Assembly: GCA_017302355.1 (NCBI GenBank)
Contig: JAFLDQ010000002.1
Span: 1-64,000, forward strand
DNA from: Dechloromonas sp.
Lineage (GTDB): Bacteria; Pseudomonadota; Gammaproteobacteria; Burkholderiales; Rhodocyclaceae
DNA length: 64,000 nucleotides
Direction: 5' to 3'
Part shown: piece by piece, positions 6,752 to 15,114 of the stretch
Layout: every line of letters starts with the position of its first letter
Position numbering within the stretch: the stretch's first letter is position 1
Position numbers and translations under genes: made by a program
The notes under the pieces: model-generated
The model's input: the letters and a program-made list of their open reading frames with translations, nothing else
Told to the model about the DNA's origin: nothing
Database searches by the model: none

Positions 6752-9196
6752 TCAGGCTTCGAGCCGGATCGGGATGAACTGCTTGATCGGCTGGGCTTCA
6801 CGCGAGGTTTCCCAGGGGTCGCGGGCATTTTTGAGCGCATCGAGCAGTCGACCGTGGCAGGCCTTGCGCCCCTCTTCGTCTTCAACGATCCTGCTCTTGA
6901 TGTAGTCGAGGCCGACGCGCTCCAGGTAGTGGCAGGTGCGCTCGAGGTACCAGCCTTCCTCGCGGTAGAGCTGCAGGAAGGCGCCGGCGTATTCCATGAC
7001 CTCCTCGTCGGTCCTGACCTTGCACAGGAACTGGGCGACCTCGGTCTTGATGCCGCCGTTGCCGCCGACATACAGCTCGTAGCCGGAATCGACGCCGATC
7101 ACGCCGACGTCCTTGATGCCGGCCTCGGCGCAGTTGCGCGGGCAGCCGGAAACGGCCAGCTTGACCTTGTGCGGCGAATACATGTCGAACAGCATCTTCT
7201 CCAGCTTGACGCCCATGTCCATCGCCAGCTGCGTGCCGAAGCGGCAGTGCTCGGCGCCGACGCAGGTCTTCACGGTGCGGATCGACTTGCCGTAGGCGTG
7301 GCCGGAGACCATGCCGGCGGCGTTGAGGTCGGCCCACATCGCCGGCAGGTCTTCCTTCCTGACGCCGAGCAGGTCGATGCGCTGGCCGCCGGTGACCTTG
7401 ACGGTCGGCACCTTGTACTTCTCGGCGGCATCGGCGATGGCCCGCAGTTCGGCCGGCGTCGTCAGCCCGCCCCACATCCGCGGCACCACCGAGTAGGTGC
7501 CGTCCTTCTGGATGTTGGCGTGGGCGCGCTCGTTGATGAAACGCGACTGCGGATCGTCCTTCGCCTCGTGCGGGAAAGTCGAGATCAGGTAGTAGTTGAT
7601 CGCCGGCCGGCACTTGTCGCAGCCGTTCGGCGTCTTCCATTCCATGAACTGGAAGACCGCTTCCTTGCTGGTCAGATGCTGCTCGCCGATGGCCTTGCGA
7701 ACCTCCTTGTGCGAATGGTCGGTACAGGCGCAGACCGGCTTCGTGTCGGAGGCGGCCGGGGTGTAGGCGCCGCCAATGGTCGACGCCAGGATCTGCTCGA
7801 CCAAGCCGGCGCAGGAGCCGCAGGACGAGGCCGCCTTGGTGTGCTTCTTCACTTCGTCCAGCGTGAACAGGCCCTTGGCCTTGATCGCCTGGACGATGGC
7901 GCCCTTGGTGACGCCGTTGCAGCCGCAGACCTCGGCGCTGTCGGCCATCGTCGCCGCCTTGCTGTTGCCGGCATGGCCTACATCGCCAACCAGGTTCTGG
8001 CCGAAGATCAGCGAGTCGCGGATGTCGTGGATGTCGCGGCCGTCCTTGAGCAACTGGAAGTACCACGGGCCGTCGGCCGTATCGCCGTACATGACGCCGC
8101 CGACCAGCTTGTTGTCCCGGATCACCAGCTTCTTGTAGACGCCGCCGTGCGGGTCGTTGAGGACGATCTCCTCGGTGTCCTTGCCGCCCATGTAGTCGCC
8201 GGCCGAGAACAGGTCGATGCCGGTGACCTTGAGCTTGGTCGAAGTGACCGAGCCGGTGTAGCGGCCGATGCCGTAGTTGGCCAGGTGGTTGGCGGCGACC
8301 TTGGCCTGCTCGAAGAGCGGCGCCACCAGGCCGTAGGCGATGCCGCGGTGGCTGACGCACTCGCCGACGGCGTAGACCTTCGGGTCGTAGGTCTGCATCG
8401 TGTCGTTCACGACGATGCCGCGGTTGCAGTAGATGCCGGATTGTTCGGCCAGCGCATAGTTCGGGCGGATGCCGGCGGCCATGACGACGAGGTCGGCCGG
8501 GATCTGCATGCCGTCCTGGAAGCGGATCGCCGCGACCCGCCCGGATTCGCCCTGGATCAGCGCCTCGGTCCGGGTATCGAGCAGGAATTTGAGGCCCTTG
8601 TCCTCCAGCGACTTCTGCAGCATCCTGCCGGCCACTTCGTCGAGCTGGCGTTCGAGCAGCCAGGGGGCGAGGTGCACGACGGTCACGTCCATGCCGCGCA
8701 GCTTGAGGCCGTTGGCCGCTTCGAGGCCGAGCAGGCCGCCGCCGATGACCACCGCATGGCTGTGCAGCCTGGCGGCCTCGATCATCTCGTCGGTGTCCTT
8801 GATGTCGCGGTAGCCGATGACGCCGGGCAGGTCGTTGCCGGGAACCGGCAGCATGAACGGCGTCGACCCGGTGGCGATCAGCAGGCGGTCGTAATGTTCC
8901 TCGGCGCCATCGTCGGTGACGACCTTGCGCCTCACGCGGTCGATGCGGGCGACCTGCTTGCCGGCATGCAGCGTGATGTTGTTTTCCTTGTACCAGTCCA
9001 GCTCGTTGAGGACGATCTGCGAGATGGTCATTTCACCGGCCAGCACCGGCGAGAGGAGGATGCGGTTGTAGTTCGGGTGCGGTTCGGCGCCGAAGATCGT
9101 GATGTCGTAGTGATCCGGCTTGATCTTCAGCAGTTCTTCGACGGTGCGGACACCGGCCATGCCGTTGCCGATCAGGACGAGACGGGGTTTGCTCAT
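6752..9196 (-). CDS. nirB: Nitrite reductase (NADH) large subunit
   Basis: An 814-residue NirB, full length for the family. The N-terminus LVLIGNGMAGVRTVEELL is the FAD-binding fold, followed by an NADH-binding fold (VVIGGGLLGLEAANGL). Next come two BFD-like [2Fe-2S] segments (CGCNG...CGSC, then VCACTD...CDKC), and a C-terminal sirohaem / [4Fe-4S] domain with TCVGAEHC and SGCPRNC. It reduces nitrite to ammonium with NADH. ATG 9196 was chosen over an earlier Met at 9220: GGAG precedes it and MSKPRLVLIGNG is the family start. It is transcribed from the sigma-54 promoter at 9277-9291 through a hairpin-rich leader. Confidence 0.95.
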   Translation of the reverse strand: MSKPRLVLIGNGMAGVRTVEELLKIKPDHYDITIFGAEPHPNYNRILLSPVLAGEMTISQIVLNELDWYKENNITLHAGKQVARIDRVRRKVVTDDGAEEHYDRLLIATGSTPFMLPVPGNDLPGVIGYRDIKDTDEMIEAARLHSHAVVIGGGLLGLEAANGLKLRGMDVTVVHLAPWLLERQLDEVAGRMLQKSLEDKGLKFLLDTRTEALIQGESGRVAAIRFQDGMQIPADLVVMAAGIRPNYALAEQSGIYCNRGIVVNDTMQTYDPKVYAVGECVSHRGIAYGLVAPLFEQAKVAANHLANYGIGRYTGSVTSTKLKVTGIDLFSAGDYMGGKDTEEIVLNDPHGGVYKKLVIRDNKLVGGVMYGDTADGPWYFQLLKDGRDIHDIRDSLIFGQNLVGDVGHAGNSKAATMADSAEVCGCNGVTKGAIVQAIKAKGLFTLDEVKKHTKAASSCGSCAGLVEQILASTIGGAYTPAASDTKPVCACTDHSHKEVRKAIGEQHLTSKEAVFQFMEWKTPNGCDKCRPAINYYLISTFPHEAKDDPQSRFINERAHANIQKDGTYSVVPRMWGGLTTPAELRAIADAAEKYKVPTVKVTGGQRIDLLGVRKEDLPAMWADLNAAGMVSGHAYGKSIRTVKTCVGAEHCRFGTQLAMDMGVKLEKMLFDMYSPHKVKLAVSGCPRNCAEAGIKDVGVIGVDSGYELYVGGNGGIKTEVAQFLCKVRTDEEVMEYAGAFLQLYREEGWYLERTCHYLERVGLDYIKSRIVEDEEGRKACHGRLLDALKNARDPWETSREAQPIKQFIPIRLEA

Positions 9197-9265
9197 GTTT
9201 CGCTCCAGTGTTGCGCGCACCCGCGGGTGCAGAGTTCGTGTCAGCGCATGACATCGTTGCCACTG
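9197..9265 (-). promoter_or_regulatory. Predicted leader RNA of nirB sharing a hexaloop hairpin with narK
   Basis: The inferred transcript begins near 9265. Bases 9241-9262 match 3469-3490 of the narK leader at 20 of 22 positions. In RNA sense this folds as UGGC-[AACGAU]-GUCA, against UGGC-[GACGAU]-GCCA in narK, so one of the two differences keeps a pair (G-C to G-U). A second stem, GCACC-CGCG-GGUGC (9217-9230), follows. CAGUG at the 5' end can pair with CACUG (9206-9210), which abuts the ribosome site. Structure is predicted by eye. Confidence 0.4.
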
Positions 9266-9276
9266 AGCCTGCTAAC

Positions 9277-9291
9277 GCAATCGCCGTGCCA
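9277..9291 (-). promoter_or_regulatory. Sigma-54 promoter of nirBD
   Basis: The minus strand reads TGGCACGGCGATTGC, a perfect -24/-12 RpoN promoter. The expected transcription start is near 9265, about 70 bases before the nirB ATG. Confidence 0.88.
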
Positions 9292-9297
9292 AGAACA

Positions 9298-9310
9298 TAA
9301 GTCACTGATT
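9298..9310 (-). promoter_or_regulatory. Candidate IHF site of the nirB promoter
   Basis: The minus strand reads AATCAGTGACTTA, fitting WATCARNNNNTTR, 21 bases from the sigma-54 box as in the narK promoter. Confidence 0.5.
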
Positions 9311-9345
9311 TCTGGCATTTTCAGGCGGTCGACCGCAACCATGCC

Positions 9346-9384
9346 GCACCAGCGCGGTGCGCAGCGCTCCATTGCGGCGCAACA
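9346..9384 (-). promoter_or_regulatory. NtrC-like enhancer of nirB
   Basis: GCACCAGCGCGGTGC (9346-9360) is a symmetrical GCACC-N5-GGTGC site, matching the NtrC operator core. A second element, ATTGCGGCGCAACA (9371-9384), repeats the narK element at the same offset of 94 from the sigma-54 box. The NtrC assignment rests on the motif and on the sigma-54 context. Confidence 0.6.
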
Positions 9385-9409
9385 TTTCCCCAATATGAAG
9401 TCGGGCGGC

Positions 9410-10399
9410 CTAGGCGGCCGCGGCCGATCGCCCGCTGGCCGCGACCGCCACGACGGCCTTGGCCTGACAGAAGTCGTCGGCATACCCCGAAGCCAGCAGG
9501 CAGCAGGCCAGCTGATTGGCGATCGGCTTCGGCACGGGCAGCTCGTGCGCGAGCACCCGCCGGATCCACGCCGCGGTGCTCGCGGCATCGGCGGCGTCCG
9601 GGAGCTGGGGCAGCGCGCGCAGGCTGTCATGCTCGGCTTCGAAAAGTACGTCGGCGCAGCCGTCATGCACATGTTCCAGGCGTGGCCGGCGCCGCGGACT
9701 GGCAAATGGCTCGCCCTCGGTGCCGCGCAGCAGAATGCCGTGGCGGCCGCTCTCGAGCAGCATGTCGCGCATCAGGTCGAGGAACTCGGGATGGGTCGCC
9801 GCGGCGGCGACGACGCCTTCGCCGCAGAAGGGGTCGAGCATCTTGACCAGGCTGTGCGCGCTGTTCCTGACGCCGAGCCGCGAGCGCAACACGAGCAGGT
9901 TGTGCGCGCCCGGCGCCAATGCGCTGAGCGGGACGAAGGCCAGCCCCTGCTCTTCGAGCCTGGCCTGCGCGGACAGGATCGATACCGACGGCATGATGCC
10001 CAGTTCGCGGAAGACCTGGCCGGTGGTGACGCGCCCGTAGCCTTCGATCAGGCCATGCACGAGCACCGGCACGCCGAAGCGCTGCAGCAGGATGGCCAGC
10101 AGCGGCGTCAGGTTGGCCTCCTTGCGCGCCCCGTTGTAGGTCGGCAGGACGATCGGGCGAACCCGCCCATGCGGTCGCCGCATGGCATGCATGCGCGCCT
10201 CGACGGCCGCCAGGAAACCGCGCATCTCGGCGAGCGATTCGCCCTTGACGCGCAGGCCGAGGATGATCGCCCCCAGTTCCAGATCGGGCACGCCGCCATC
10301 GAGCATGGCCAGGTAGAGCTGGCGGGCATCGTCCACCGCGAGGTCGCCCGCCCCCTCCGCGCCGCGACCGATTTCCCGGATGTATTGGGCGTAGCTCAT
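9410..10399 (-). CDS. ybiB: YbiB-like protein (glycosyltransferase family 3 / TrpD2 fold)
   Basis: A 329-residue protein with the anthranilate phosphoribosyltransferase-like fold. An N-terminal helical domain (ELGAIILGLRVKGESLAEMRGFLAAVEAR) is followed by a catalytic-type domain with RPIVLPTYNGARKEANLTPLL and VPVLVHGLIEGYGRVTT. Proteins of this branch (YbiB/TrpD2) are known to lack phosphoribosyltransferase activity and to bind nucleic acid. AAGGAG precedes ATG 10399, and it starts 18 bases after the nasA stop, so it is probably co-transcribed with nasA. Why such a gene accompanies nitrate reductase is not known to me; the association itself is plain from the sequence. Confidence 0.8.
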   Translation of the reverse strand: MSYAQYIREIGRGAEGAGDLAVDDARQLYLAMLDGGVPDLELGAIILGLRVKGESLAEMRGFLAAVEARMHAMRRPHGRVRPIVLPTYNGARKEANLTPLLAILLQRFGVPVLVHGLIEGYGRVTTGQVFRELGIMPSVSILSAQARLEEQGLAFVPLSALAPGAHNLLVLRSRLGVRNSAHSLVKMLDPFCGEGVVAAAATHPEFLDLMRDMLLESGRHGILLRGTEGEPFASPRRRPRLEHVHDGCADVLFEAEHDSLRALPQLPDAADAASTAAWIRRVLAHELPVPKPIANQLACCLLASGYADDFCQAKAVVAVAASGRSAAAA

Positions 10400-10417
10400 G
10401 GTCTCCTTCCGCCGCGC

Positions 10418-13141
10418 TCAGGCCGGCGCGGTCTCTTCGCTGTTGAACTCAGCCACCAGGCGCCGGATGTCGGGCGCGCAGGAGCCGCAAAAGGCGCCGC
10501 ACTTCAGCTTGTCCTGGAGCGCCGCCAGTCCGCTGCCACTGGCCAGTTCCTTGTGAATCTGGAGGTCGCTGACGTCCGCGCACTTGCAGACGATGTTGCG
10601 CGGCGGCACGGTGACCGGCGGCCGGGCGCTGGGGGCGAGCGCCAGGCGGATCAGCGCGGCATCGAGTTCGTCCTCCGCCATCGCCTGCTTGAGCCAGGCC
10701 TGCGCCAATGTCTCGCCGGCCAGCCGCACGCCCTGGAGCCTGCCGTCGCCGACGACGGCCTTCTTGGCGATGCCGCGCCGTGCATCCTCGTAGACGATGG
10801 CGCCGTCGTCGCCTTCCATCCCGAACAGACGGTCGAGACCGGCGATCGGGGCGGCGTCGATCGGCCCGGGCGACGCCGCCCGGAAAACCACCAGCGAGCT
10901 GCCGCGTCCGTACAACCCGACCGTCGCATAGGGAAAGGCGGCGATCTCCGCTCTGGCTTCGTGCATCAGGACCAGCGCAGCGCGGCGACTGGCGCAGCGC
11001 CGGACGATGGCCAGCGGGTAAGGCAGGTCGACGCGGGCGATCTGCACCGCCGCGTGCTTCAGTTCCGGCTGCATGGAATAGGGGTCGATGGCATCGCAGG
11101 CCAGCGCGTTGACGCCAGGCGAGTTCATGAACCGGCTCCCCCAGTGCATCGGCATCCAGGCGCGGCCGCGCTGCAGGCCGGCGCGCTCGGCGACGCGGAC
11201 GATAATTTCGCCACGGGCGTTGCTGACGCGCGCCAGATCGCCGCTTTCCAGATTCCGGTGGCGCATGTCGCAGGGATGCATGGCGAGCAGCGGTTCGTCT
11301 TCCAGGTTGAACAGGCGCGGCACGGCGCCGGTGCGGCTCATCCCGTGCCAGTGGTCGCGCAGGCGGCCGGAGAGCAGGCTGATCGGCAACTCCGCATTCG
11401 GCACGTCGGCGGTCGGCTGGTGTTCGACGGCGACAAAGCGGGCGCGGCCGTCGGCGGTCGGGAAACGGCCGTCCTCGTAGAGGCGGACCTTGCCGGCGCC
11501 GGCGCCTTCCGGGTAGGGCCATTGCTGCGGCCCGTCGCGTTCGAGCAGCGCGTAGCTCAGGCCGGTGATGTCGAGATCGCGCCCGCGCGTGGTTTCGCGA
11601 TGTTCGTTGAAAATGGCTTCGGCATGGTCATAGGGAAACAGCCGGTCGACGCCGGCGTGATCGAGTTTCCGCCCAAGGCGGCGGGCGAAATCGACGACGA
11701 TCTGCCAGTCGTGGCGCGCCTCGCCGGGCGGCGGAACCGCCGGCCGGACGCGGGTGATGCAACGCTCCGAGTTGGTCACCGTGCCGTGTTTCTCGCCCCA
11801 GCCGCTGGCCGGCAGCAGGAGGTCGGCGTAGTCGGCGGTGTCGGTGTTGCCGTGGGTTTCCTGCAGCACCACGTACTCCGCCGCCTGCAGCGCCTCGCGC
11901 ACCGCCGCCTGGTTGGGCAGCGACTGCGCCGGGTTGGTGCAGGCGATCCAGACCGCCTTGATTTCGCCGGTTTTCAGGCTCTTGAACAGGTCGACCGCAG
12001 ACTTGCCAGGTTTGGCGGGTACGAAAGGGACGCCCCAGAAGCGGGCCATTTCGGCACGGTGCGCCGGGTTGCCGAGGTCGCGGTGCGCCGACAGCAGGTT
12101 GGCCAGGCCGCCGACCTCGCGCCCGCCCATGGCGTTGGGCTGGCCGGTCAGCGAGAAGGGGCCGGCGCCCGGCCTGCCGATCTGCCCGGTCGCCAGGTGC
12201 AGGTGGATGATCCCGGCGTTGTTGTGGGTGCCGTGCGCCGACTGGTTCAGTCCCTGGCAGTACAGCGAGAGCGAAGCGGCGCTGCCGGCGAACCAGCGCG
12301 CCGCCTGCAGCAGGCCGGCGGTCGGAATGCCGCAGATCTCGGCGGCGATCGCCGGCGGATAGTTCCTGACCACCCCGGCCAGCGCCTCGAAGCCGGCGGT
12401 GTGCGCGGCGATGTAGCCGGCATCGACCAGGCCTTCGTTGATCATGACGTTGAGCATGCCGTTGAACAGGGCGATGTCGCTGCCCGGCTTGATCGGCAGG
12501 TGGAGGTCGGCGATCTCGGCGCTTTCCGAACGGCGGGGATCGGCGACGATGATCTTCAGTTCCGGATTGGCCGCCCGCGCATCCTCGATGCTGCGGAAGA
12601 GGATCGGGTGCGCCACCGCCGGGTTGGCGCCGGCGATGAAGATGAGCCTGGCTTGCCGGATGTCCGCGTAGCAGCACGGCGGCGCATCGGCGCCGAGGGT
12701 CTGCTTGTAGCCGGCGACCGCCGACGACATGCAGAGCCGCGAATTGGTATCGACGTTGTTGGTGCCGATCAGCCCTTTGGCCAGCTTGTTGAAGACGTAG
12801 TAGTCCTCAGTCATCAACTGGCCGGAGACATAGAAGGCGACCGAGTCCGGACCGTGGGCGCGGATCGTCTCGGCAAAACGTCCGGCCGCCTCGTCGAGCG
12901 CCTCGCTCCAGGTGAGCCGCTCGCGACCGCCGCCCCTGGCGCGACGCCGCTCCGGGTGCTGCAAACGATACGTGAGGCCCGCGGTCTGGGCGAGGGTCGC
13001 GCCCTTGGTGCACAGCCGCCCGCGGTTGGCGGGGTGGTCAGGGTCACCGCGGACGCCGGTGATGGCTCCGTTCGCGGTCTCGATGACGACGCCGCAGCCG
13101 ACGCCGCAGTAGCAACAGGTGGATCTGACTTCGGTCTTCAT
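10418..13141 (-). CDS. nasA: Assimilatory nitrate reductase, catalytic subunit
   Basis: A 907-residue molybdopterin oxidoreductase. The N-terminal cluster motif CCYCGVGCG, completed by GRLCTKG, binds [4Fe-4S]. SRLCMSS supplies the likely molybdenum-ligand cysteine. A molybdopterin-dinucleotide binding domain lies at about 560-690 (RLRDHWHGMSRTG, HPCDMRHRNLESGDLARVSN). The C-terminus carries a BFD-type [2Fe-2S] domain (CKCADVS...CGAFCGSC), as in NasA/NasC enzymes that draw electrons from NADH or ferredoxin partners. It reduces nitrate to nitrite in the cytoplasm. There is no signal peptide. ATG 13141 has GGAAGGAA just before it; the upstream Met lacks a site. The sigma-54 promoter sits only about 25 bases upstream. 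Gene naming (nasA or nasC) varies by species. Confidence 0.93.
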   Translation of the reverse strand: MKTEVRSTCCYCGVGCGVVIETANGAITGVRGDPDHPANRGRLCTKGATLAQTAGLTYRLQHPERRRARGGGRERLTWSEALDEAAGRFAETIRAHGPDSVAFYVSGQLMTEDYYVFNKLAKGLIGTNNVDTNSRLCMSSAVAGYKQTLGADAPPCCYADIRQARLIFIAGANPAVAHPILFRSIEDARAANPELKIIVADPRRSESAEIADLHLPIKPGSDIALFNGMLNVMINEGLVDAGYIAAHTAGFEALAGVVRNYPPAIAAEICGIPTAGLLQAARWFAGSAASLSLYCQGLNQSAHGTHNNAGIIHLHLATGQIGRPGAGPFSLTGQPNAMGGREVGGLANLLSAHRDLGNPAHRAEMARFWGVPFVPAKPGKSAVDLFKSLKTGEIKAVWIACTNPAQSLPNQAAVREALQAAEYVVLQETHGNTDTADYADLLLPASGWGEKHGTVTNSERCITRVRPAVPPPGEARHDWQIVVDFARRLGRKLDHAGVDRLFPYDHAEAIFNEHRETTRGRDLDITGLSYALLERDGPQQWPYPEGAGAGKVRLYEDGRFPTADGRARFVAVEHQPTADVPNAELPISLLSGRLRDHWHGMSRTGAVPRLFNLEDEPLLAMHPCDMRHRNLESGDLARVSNARGEIIVRVAERAGLQRGRAWMPMHWGSRFMNSPGVNALACDAIDPYSMQPELKHAAVQIARVDLPYPLAIVRRCASRRAALVLMHEARAEIAAFPYATVGLYGRGSSLVVFRAASPGPIDAAPIAGLDRLFGMEGDDGAIVYEDARRGIAKKAVVGDGRLQGVRLAGETLAQAWLKQAMAEDELDAALIRLALAPSARPPVTVPPRNIVCKCADVSDLQIHKELASGSGLAALQDKLKCGAFCGSCAPDIRRLVAEFNSEETAPA

Positions 13142-13166
13142 GATCTTCCTTCCGGACAGCCTCTGA

Positions 13167-13181
13167 GCAACAGGCGTGCCA
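13167..13181 (-). promoter_or_regulatory. Sigma-54 promoter of nasA
   Basis: The minus strand reads TGGCACGCCTGTTGC, a third perfect RpoN box. The predicted start is near 13155, giving a leader of only about 14 bases that just contains the ribosome site. The offset-conserved IHF and enhancer elements of narK and nirB are not seen here; a GGTGC half-site is at 13245-13249. Confidence 0.85.
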
Positions 13182-13208
13182 TGCTGGAGAATCACGGGTC
13201 TGGACGCG

Positions 13209-13243
13209 GAATGGGGAGATCCCCTTCGGAAATCTCCCCATTC
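13209..13243 (-). terminator. Hairpin between sspB and nasA
   Basis: GAATGGGGAGAT and ATCTCCCCATTC form a 12-base perfect stem with an 11-base loop. It is 26 bases past the sspB stop and upstream of the nasA promoter, so it probably ends sspAB transcription. There is no T tract. Confidence 0.55.
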
Positions 13244-13269
13244 TGGTGCGTCGACCGCAAGCGGCGGCC

Positions 13270-13698
13270 CTATTTGATGCGTTGCAGCTTCGGACGCCCA
13301 CCTTCCGGGCGCGGCGGGTCCGGAGAGTCGTCGCCCGTCTCCCGTTGTTCTCCCGCGGACGCCGCGGCGGCCGGCGCACCGGCTTCCGCTTCGATCTCGA
13401 AGGCCATTCCGGCGCCGTTCTCCCGCGCGTAGATTGCCGTCACCCGCGCCACTGGCACCGACAGTTCACGCGCCACGCCGCCGAAGCGGGCCTGAAATTC
13501 GATGAAGTCATTGCCGATCACCAGCTTGTTGCTGGCATCCCGGCCGATATTGAGGACGATCTGCCCGTCGCGGACGAATTCGCGGGGAACACGCGTGCGG
13601 GTATCGACGTCCACGGCGATGTACGGCGTGAAGCCGTTATCGCCGCACCATTCCCAGATGGCGCGCAGCAGATAGGGCTTGGTGGACGGCAGCTCCAT
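13270..13698 (-). CDS. sspB: ClpXP protease specificity-enhancing factor SspB
   Basis: A 142-residue SspB. The folded domain (about 1-105) includes PYLLRAIWEWCGDNGFTPYI and the conserved VREFVRDGQIVLNI-like strand, then an acidic Pro/Glu/Asp linker. The C-terminal RPKLQRIK resembles the XB peptide that docks on the ClpX zinc domain. SspB delivers ssrA-tagged proteins to ClpXP. It starts three bases after the sspA stop, so the two are translationally coupled. Confidence 0.92.
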   Translation of the reverse strand: MELPSTKPYLLRAIWEWCGDNGFTPYIAVDVDTRTRVPREFVRDGQIVLNIGRDASNKLVIGNDFIEFQARFGGVARELSVPVARVTAIYARENGAGMAFEIEAEAGAPAAAASAGEQRETGDDSPDPPRPEGGRPKLQRIK

Positions 13699-13701
13699 GA
13701 C

Positions 13702-14298
13702 CTACCTGCGCATCGCCTTTTCAGACGGCGTCAGCGCATCAATGAAGCCTTGGCGGGTGAAAATCCGTTCACCATACTTCATCAGCGGTGCGGCATTCTT
13801 GCCGAGATCGATGCCATAGTGGTCGAGGCGCCAGAGCAGCGGGGCGATTGCCACGTCGAGCATCGAGAACTCGTCGCCCAGCATGAACTTCTGCTTGTTG
13901 AAGATCGGAATGATCTCGGTCAGGCGGGCGCGGATTTCCTGGCGCGCCTTGTCGGCGGCCTTGGCATGTTTCTCGATCGCTTCCATGAACGAAAAGATCT
14001 CGCGCTCCATGCCGACCAGCAACTGGCGGGCGCGGGCGCGCATGATCGGGTCCGCGGGCATCAGCTGCGGATGCGGAAAGCGCTCGTCGATATATTCGTT
14101 GATGATGTTCGGCTCGAACAGCACCAGGTCGCGTTCGACCAGTACCGGAACCCGGTTGTGCGGGTTGATGATCGCCAGATCTTCCGGCTTGTTGAACATG
14201 TCGACATCGATGACCTGGAAATCCATGCCCTTTTCGTAAAGGACGATGCGGCAGCGATGGCTGAATGGGCAGGTCGTACCCGAGTAGAGGTTCATCAT
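13702..14298 (-). CDS. sspA: Stringent starvation protein A (glutathione S-transferase fold)
   Basis: A 198-residue SspA. The N-terminal thioredoxin-like half reads MMNLYSGTTCPFSHRCRIVL, and the helical C-terminal half follows with AIAPLLWRLDHYGIDL. SspA binds RNA polymerase and acts as a transcription factor in stationary phase. An upstream TTG at 14307 is possible, but the ATG at 14298 has GAGGG at good distance and matches the family start. Confidence 0.92.
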   Translation of the reverse strand: MMNLYSGTTCPFSHRCRIVLYEKGMDFQVIDVDMFNKPEDLAIINPHNRVPVLVERDLVLFEPNIINEYIDERFPHPQLMPADPIMRARARQLLVGMEREIFSFMEAIEKHAKAADKARQEIRARLTEIIPIFNKQKFMLGDEFSMLDVAIAPLLWRLDHYGIDLGKNAAPLMKYGERIFTRQGFIDALTPSEKAMRR

Positions 14299-14381
14299 TG
14301 GTGGCAACCCTCAAAATGAGATTCGGCACCGGGGGCCGGCCTGAGCCAAACCCGCGATGCCGTCCGCTAACCCGGAAAGGA

Positions 14382-15101
14382 TCAGTGAATGTCTTTCCAG
14401 TAATTCTTCTTCAGTGCGTAGGCAAGAACGAAGAGCACTGCCAGGAAGGCCAGGACGAACCAGCCCAGGGTGCGCCGGAATTCCTGCTGCGGCTCACCCA
14501 TCCAGACCATGAAGCCGACGAGATCGGAAACCGCCTTGTCGAAATCGGCCGGGGAAAGCTCGCCCGGTACCGCCATTGCCAGCTTGTGCGACTCGGGGCT
14601 CAGCACCTGCTGGCCCTGCATTTGCCACAACGGGTTGGGCATGCCGACATTTTCGAAGACGACGTTGTTCCAGCCGGTCGGCCGGTTCGGGTCGCGATAG
14701 AACGAGCGCAGGTACGTGTACAGCCAGTCAGCGCCGGCGCCGGCGTTGCCGGCTTCGCCGCGGGCGCGGGCAACGATGGTGAGATCCGGCGGCGTCGCGC
14801 CAAACCACAGCTTCTGCTCGTCGGAACGCGCGGCAACAGCCATCAGCCCGCCGATCTTGTCGGAGGTGAACATCAGGTTGTCCTTCACCTGCTGCTCGGT
14901 CAGGCCCAGCTCCGTCAGCGTCTTGTAGCGCATGTAGGAAGCGCCGTGGCAGTTCAGGCAGTAATTGACAAACAGCTTGGCCCCGTTCTGCAGGGCTGCC
15001 TTGTCACCCACCGAACCCGGCCACTTGTCGAGGTGCACATTGCCGGCGCTGGCGAACGCCATGATCGGTGCGAAGAGCAAAGTGATCAGGAATTTTTTCA
15101 T
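14382..15101 (-). CDS. petC: Cytochrome c1 of the bc1 complex
   Basis: A 239-residue cytochrome c1 with a signal peptide (KKFLITLLFAPIMAFASA), a haem c motif CLNCHGASYMRY and a C-terminal anchor helix (TLGWFVLAFLAVLFVLAYAL) followed by KKNYWKDIH. A conserved methionine-rich axial-ligand region is expected near GFMVWMGEP. It transfers electrons from the Rieske protein to soluble cytochromes. M4 (15101) was chosen because GAGAGG lies nine bases before it; Met at 15110 would abut that site. It is last in petABC. Confidence 0.93.
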   Translation of the reverse strand: MKKFLITLLFAPIMAFASAGNVHLDKWPGSVGDKAALQNGAKLFVNYCLNCHGASYMRYKTLTELGLTEQQVKDNLMFTSDKIGGLMAVAARSDEQKLWFGATPPDLTIVARARGEAGNAGAGADWLYTYLRSFYRDPNRPTGWNNVVFENVGMPNPLWQMQGQQVLSPESHKLAMAVPGELSPADFDKAVSDLVGFMVWMGEPQQEFRRTLGWFVLAFLAVLFVLAYALKKNYWKDIH

Positions 15102-15114
15102 TTTACGCATCCTC

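Noticed and set aside
6854..13432. A 2,192-codon open frame on the plus strand across nirB, ybiB and nasA
   Set aside because: It is antisense to three clear enzymes, has no domain or start signal, and arises from GC-rich third positions.
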